64,000 nucleotides of DNA from Macrotis lagotis (taxonomy: Eukaryota; Chordata; Mammalia; Peramelemorphia; Peramelidae), in assembly GCF_037893015.1 (NCBI RefSeq), contig NC_133666.1, forward strand, positions 625,345,852 through 625,409,851, read 5' to 3'. Of the stretch, positions 56,017 through 64,000 are shown in pieces. Each line of letters starts with the position of its first letter. Positions within the stretch are counted from its first letter, which is position 1. The position numbers and the translations under genes are program-made. The notes under the pieces are model-generated. The model was not told the origin of the DNA. It saw only the letters and a list, made by a program, of their open reading frames with translations, and made no database searches.

Positions 56017-59000
56017 ATTCCGTGTCTCCCGCCGCCGTGCAGTACCGGAGCGGGGCCCAGGACGACGCCTGCCGCCCCGAGGCCCGGAAGCCGCCGCGGG
56101 TCCCCGCAGCGCGGGCGGCGGGGGCCGGGCCCGGGCCGGGCGGCCGCCACAACGGCCCCGCGGCGGCAGCGGCCCCCGGCCCCCCCGGCCCCCCCGGCCC
56201 CGCGGCCCCCGGCGAGCCGGCCGAGGTGGACAAGCTCAAGAGGAGGCTCCTGTCCGCCTGGAACAACATCAAGTATGGTGAGGGCGGGGCGGGGGCGCGG
56301 CCGGGGCGGGAGGGGGGCGAGGGGCGGGGCCGGCCCCTGCGCCCCCAACCCATCTGTCCTTCCCGGAGGCTGGACTGTTCGCACCAAGACCAGCTTCAGC
56401 AAGCTGTCCACTGTGCACCTGTGCGGCCGGCGGTACCGCTTCGAGGGGGAAGGTGAGCCGGGCCGGGCCGGGGCTGGGCGGGCCGGGCCCCCCCCATGGT
56501 CTGCAAGGAGACCCTCTCCCACAGGTGACATCCAGCGGTTCCAGAGGGACTTTGTGTCCCGCCTGTGGCTCACCTACAGGAAGGACTTCCCGCCCCTGGA
56601 CGGGGGCAGCTTGACCTCGGACTGTGGCTGGGGCTGCATGCTGCGCAGCGGGCAGATGCTGCTGGCCCAGGGCCTGCTCCTGCACTTCTTCTCCAGAGGT
56701 GAGGCCCCTTGGCGAGTTCCGAGGAGGAGGGCTGGGCACCAGAGTCCCAGCCTGGCCTGACCCTCTGCCCTCTGACAGATTGGACTTGGTCAGAAGCAAT
56801 TCTACCCCCAGGCCCCAGGGAATCCGAGCTTTTCAGAAGCGTGTCTCCCTCCCGGGCCGGGGCAAGCTGGCAGCGGGTTCCTTCGCCGGCCCCGGACCCG
56901 GGTTGGGCCGCCTGGACCGCCAGCGGGGCCCAGAGCCACAGGGAGCCGGAGCAGGAGGAGCAGCACAGGCGCATCGTTTCCTGGTTTGGCGATCGGCCCG
57001 GGGCTCCCTTTGGCTTGCACCGATTGGTGGAGCTGGGCCGAAGTTCGGGCAAGAGGGCAGGGGACTGGTACGGCCCCTCTGTCGTGGCTCACATCCTCAG
57101 GTGAAGTAGTCACTTGGCTGGGAGGGAGAGCAGGAGCCGGGGCTTGCTGCCAGAGCTCAGGGCTGCCATCTCATCCTCAGGAAAGCCGTGGAGAGCAGCT
57201 CCGAGGTGGCCCAGCTGGAGGTGTACGTTTCTCAGGATTGTACAGGTGAGGGGCCGGGCACCACCTTAGAGACCCAATCAGAAACTTTGCTCTTGCGAAT
57301 ATCTCCCTGATCCTAGGCCCTGTGGCATGGTGGGAAAAGCAGTACAATGAGAGTCTTGGGGGCATAATGTCTAGGTCTCTGGGCCTCAGATTCCCTGTTT
57401 TCAAAATAAGGATGATCTAATTCAATTCATCAGCCATCTAATAAACCCCTCATTTGTGCAAGGTGTTATGGGATACAGGAAAACTACACAGGCCCTGCCC
57501 TCAAAGAGCTTACACTCTACTTGAGGATAGGAGATATAGCTTCATGTCACTGACTCGAGGGTGTCAGATTGAAGAACAGTTTGGCTGGATCACAGAGTGA
57601 CAGACCAGAGGCATGTGAAATAAAGCCAGAAAGTTTAAGCCAGGGACAGCTAATGGAGTAAATAGAGCACCAGCCTTAGGATCAGGAGGATCTGATTTCA
57701 AATCTGACCTCAGACATTTGGCACTAGCTGTTTGACATCGGACAAGTCACTTAAAAAAGAAAATGTTGAAGCCAGGCTGTGGGAGGCCACTGATCAGTTG
57801 GGGGAGTAGGGAGATTATTTCAATGGGTGTTTGAAGAGGCTAGAGGCAGGGAGGTGAGAAGGCCATGAGTGGCCTATCAGGTTAAGGCCAGAAGGATTGG
57901 GTAGGACTGAACAGATAGGACCTCATAAGCCAGTTGAATTCAGTGAGCTTCAGCTTTCCAGGTTGGATAACTGAGCAGTGGGGTATCTATGCCTTCGGAG
58001 AGCTAGGGAAGTTGGAGGGTGAGTTTTTTCAGGGAAGGTGAAAAGTTCAGTCTCAGAAGCTAGTGCTTTCCGGGGTTGTGAGGATGGGCAGCAAGTCTTC
58101 CAAGAATCAAAAGGTTTTGGACCTTTACCTTGAACTCCCAACAGGAAGGAAGGAGTGCCTCTGAGAAGGAAAACCAGAGATGATGAAGCCAGGGTGACAA
58201 AACTGTCCCTTCTCAGAAAAGATCCTGATGTAGAACCTTGTCACCTCTCATGATTATCTGACTCCCCAGCTTTGGGCAGATCCAAAAGGGCAGGAGACAG
58301 GGGGAAGTGGCAGCATGATAAGGAGGGAGGGAGGCAGCAAAATGAGAAGTGCACACAAAGCCTGGGCAAGAAGCATACAGTCAGAGATCTTTGTGTAGAG
58401 TGGGCACTTAACAAGGCTTTAGAGATTAACTGGACCCTCCCCCTCATTTTACAGAGGAGGAACCAGGTCCAAGTTCATAGGGCTAAGAATGAACTGACTT
58501 CACATGCTGGCTCCTTCCTGATACCCATCCCCCCCATCCTCCCTTTCTGTTGATATTAATGTCTTCCCAGTCTACAAGGCCGACGTGGCACAACTGGTGG
58601 CCCAGCCAGACCCAAGCACTGAATGGAAGTCGATTGTCATCCTGGTGCCAGTGAGGCTGGGTGGAGAGACCCTCAACCCGGTCTATGTCCCCTGTGTCAA
58701 GGTAGGACCCTTGGGTGACCCTACAGGTGATTTGGGGGAAGGGTACCTAGGAATTAAGGCATCAAACACCTGCTTTGATTCCCTAGGGGAGCTCTCATTT
58801 ATGTTTATTTTGAGGGGGGGTATGGAGGCAATTGGGTTGGTGTGACTTGCCCTGGGTCACACTAATAAATGTCTGAGTCCAGATTTGAATTCAGATCCTT
58901 CTGACTTCAGGCAAGTCACTTAATCCTGATTGCCTCTCAAAAAAAAAAGCATAAATTTGGATCTGAAAAGGGCCTTAGAAGACACCTAGTTGGACCTTTT

Positions 59001-59918
59001 ACAGATGAGGAAACTGGCCTGGAGAAATGAAATTATTTGCCTAAGGTCACAAAGGTAGTGAGAGTCAGGATTTGAACCAGACACTACTAACTCTCAACAT
59101 TGCAATGTGCTCAAAAACAATCCCTACACGGTTCAGATATTGGTGACCTGAGAGCTGGTCCTCCAGAGAGGACCACTCAGGGAGGAATGCCGGGTCTGAG
59201 TCTCTTCCCTTTTCACCCTCTCCCCCAGGAGCTCCTGCGTCTAGAATTGTGCATCGGAATCATCGGTGGGAAGCCTCGACACTCCCTTTACTTCGTTGGC
59301 TATCAGGGTAGGCTTTGCCTTCCCCACCCCGTCCCTCTCCCCCTGAACCCCTCATTCAGTCGGTTGCTTCCCCCCACAGATGACTTTCTGCTCTACCTCG
59401 ACCCACACTACTGCCAGCCTTGCGTGGATACCTCCCAAGAGTGCTTCCCCTTGGAAGTGAGTGCATTGCTGGGCTGGGGGGGGGGGGGGGGGGGGGGCGG
59501 GACAGCCAGCCAACTTGGCCAAACCTTCCTTTGGTCTTCAGTCCTTTCACTGCACATCCCCCCGGAAGATGGCCTTCAGCAGGATGGACCCCAGCTGCAC
59601 GATTGGTTTTTATGCTGGCAACAGGAAAGAGTTTGAGCTGCTGTGCTTGCAGCTGACCCAGGTGAGTTGACCGTCTCAGGTTGAGGGGCAGCCACAGGGC
59701 CCCTGCAGTTCTTCTGACCTGGTCTTTCTCCACAGGTACTCAACTCTTCCTCAGCCACAGAGAGGTATCCCATGTTTACCCTGTCTGAAGGTCATGCCCA
59801 GGAGTATGGTCTGGAGGAGGTCTGCTCCCAGCTCACCCAGCAAACACTCCACCTGCCACAGGCAGGAAAACTTAGCAAGGCTAAGAGGCCCAGCTCAGAG
59901 GACTTTGTGTTTTTATAG
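56013..59918 (+). CDS. ATG4D: ATG4D, autophagy cysteine protease, complete, ten coding exons
   Basis: A C54-family cysteine protease that processes and delipidates ATG8 proteins (LC3/GABARAP) in the cytosol. Exons: 56013-56277, 56369-56452, 56525-56698, 56779-57100, 57181-57245, 58571-58701, 59229-59307, 59380-59456, 59542-59661, 59736-59918; all junctions GT-AG; 1500 nt, 499 residues (human 474). The start MNSVSPAA matches human. Catalytic Cys154 lies in [12 protein letters not shown]; Asp381 and His383 in YLDPHYC. The C-terminus SSEDFVFL is conserved and holds a LIR-like motif. Extra length is in the Ala/Pro/Gly-rich N-terminus (residues 20-68) and the variable part of exon 4. The human DEVD caspase site reads AEVD (70-73). 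Most introns are 72-91 bp; introns 5 and 6 are larger and hold repeats. Downstream KRI1 converges on it. Confidence 0.97.
57246..58570 (+). other. ATG4D: ATG4D intron 5 with old repeats
   Basis: Holds a copy of the old unclassified family (GCAAGGTGTTATGGGATACA, CCCTCAAAGAGCTTACACTC, 57450-57640 and resuming after 57765) split by a diverged marsupial SINE at 57640-57765 (ACAGCTAATGGAGTAAATAG, ATCAGGAGGATCTGA). Confidence 0.55.
58702..59228 (+). other. ATG4D: ATG4D intron 6 with SINE fragments
   Basis: An antisense SINE piece (GGCAATTGGGTTGGTGTGAC, 58820-58910) abuts a sense SINE 3' end (GCAAGTCACTTAATCCTGAT, 58911-58948), followed by an antisense MIR (ACAGATGAGGAAACTGGCCT, 58950-59080). Confidence 0.6.
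59476..59497 (+). repeat. 22-base G run in ATG4D intron 8
   Basis: An uninterrupted G22 on the coding strand within an 85-bp intron, 20 nt past the donor. Could form a G-quadruplex; length is also prone to sequencing error. Confidence 0.85.
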
Positions 59919-59957
59919 GGGAGAAGGGGAAGCAGAGTCTGTAATATATATCTATTT

Positions 59958-59963
59958 TTTATT
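59958..59963 (-). terminator. KRI1: Candidate KRI1 poly-A signal
   Basis: Minus-strand AATAAA about 595 nt past the KRI1 stop and only 40 nt beyond the ATG4D stop, inside the ATG4D 3' UTR. No closer canonical signal seen on the minus strand. Confidence 0.4.
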
Positions 59964-60196
59964 TATATAACTTTGTGATGGAGCTGCCCCTTGTCCCTAC
60001 AGATGGGAGGGGTGGCAATATTCTCAGGCTCATCGGGGGTTTGGGGCAGATTACTGATCCCCAACACCTTTCACTCTGCTGTGATTCTGCTGTAGCAAGA
60101 TTTCCACTGGAAAAATGGTCAAAGCCAGAGGGTGGGAGGGCCTGGGCTGGGCTGTGCTCTCCCTTGCCTGTGGCCAGATTGTGGCCCAAGGGTGAA

Positions 60197-60202
60197 ATTA
60201 AA
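60197..60202 (+). terminator. ATG4D: Candidate ATG4D poly-A signal ATTAAA
   Basis: GTGAAATTAAAGTA about 280 nt past the ATG4D stop, the common ATTAAA variant. No AATAAA precedes it on the plus strand in the UTR. Confidence 0.4.
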
Positions 60203-60557
60203 GTACTACTTGAAGAGTGTCTGGATGCATTGAGGTGCTTCCTAGGACAGGTCATCCAATCTGTTGGGACGTCTGCCCTGTGGGGCTAAGCTCAGGCTGA
60301 CACCCCACTGGTGGCCCTCACTAAAGCAGAACATTCTACCCCTTACATGCTCGAAAACAGAGGGACTTGTGATGGTTACAAACTCAAGAATTTAGAGCCT
60401 CAAGGCCATTGGCCAGTTGGAGCCACAGGATCAAGAGCTGAAAGGCACCTTGGAGGTCATCAGCCTCATCTTACCCTGAGAGGAATTGGGGCCCAAGAGC
60501 AAGGCTCAGACCAGCCCCCGAGCTGCTCAGATGGGATCCTTGTCCATCCGAGGATGC

Positions 60558-63999
<3,442 letters not shown>

Positions 64000-64000
64000 G

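Larger units (their letters stand above)
55340..56500. promoter_or_regulatory. ATG4D: CpG island and promoter of ATG4D
   Basis: Abrupt switch from AT-rich repeats to extremely GC-rich, CpG-dense DNA covering the ATG4D 5' UTR and first coding exon. Contains GCCGGA hexamers (about 55682-55705), a CGG trinucleotide run (about 55713-55732) and GGGGCC tandem stretches (about 55831-55915). Long frames on both strands here have no recognisable family. Confidence 0.85.

Noticed and set aside
55188-56573. Minus-strand frames of 352 and 461 codons across the ATG4D promoter
   Set aside because: Same GC-bias effect; they run antisense through the ATG4D first exons and have no recognisable domain.

Overview
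This is vertebrate nuclear DNA, almost certainly from a marsupial. Coding sequence is split by GT-AG introns, promoters lie in CpG islands, and the intergenic space is packed with LINE and SINE copies. The commonest repeat is a ~150-bp tRNA-derived SINE (box-like head, then CAGACACTTAATAATTACC, AACCCCATTGCCTTGC and a poly-A tail). Together with the L1 3' ends and the BovB/RTE-tailed CORE-SINEs it points to a marsupial. I do not assign a species.

Four host genes are present in the order KEAP1(-), S1PR5(-), ATG4D(+), KRI1(-), which is the order on human 19p13.2. KEAP1 (893-4190) is complete over five coding exons. I infer a non-coding first exon ending at 5720 inside a CpG island that carries an antioxidant-response-element match. 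S1PR5 (7440-8588) is a single-coding-exon sphingosine-1-phosphate receptor with a second CpG island upstream (about 9.8-10.8 kb). ATG4D (56013-59918) is a complete ten-exon autophagy protease. KRI1 (60558 to the window end) is a ribosome-biogenesis factor whose nine 3'-most coding exons are here. ATG4D and KRI1 converge, and their 3' UTRs probably overlap.

Between S1PR5 and ATG4D lie about 45 kb with no intact gene. At 12255-14220 there is a full-length processed pseudogene of the mitochondrial PPR gene PTCD2, with poly-A signal, poly-A tail and target-site duplication, itself inserted into an older repeat. The rest is L2, L3/CR1, L1, an RTE-like LINE, MIR and marsupial SINE copies, many nested with readable target-site duplications, separated by unique stretches at roughly 33.3-34.2, 36.65-37.4, 37.56-38.0, 44.3-44.8 and 47.9-49.0 kb.

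KEAP1 and ATG4D both belong to stress and autophagy biology and S1PR5 to lymphocyte trafficking, but the cluster looks like inherited synteny and not an operon-like unit. I found no clearly new molecular system. The best leads are regulatory (the KEAP1 promoter ARE, overlapping upstream ORFs in KEAP1 and ATG4D, tandem CCAAT boxes upstream of S1PR5), the altered caspase site in ATG4D, and the LINE/SINE shared-tail pair.
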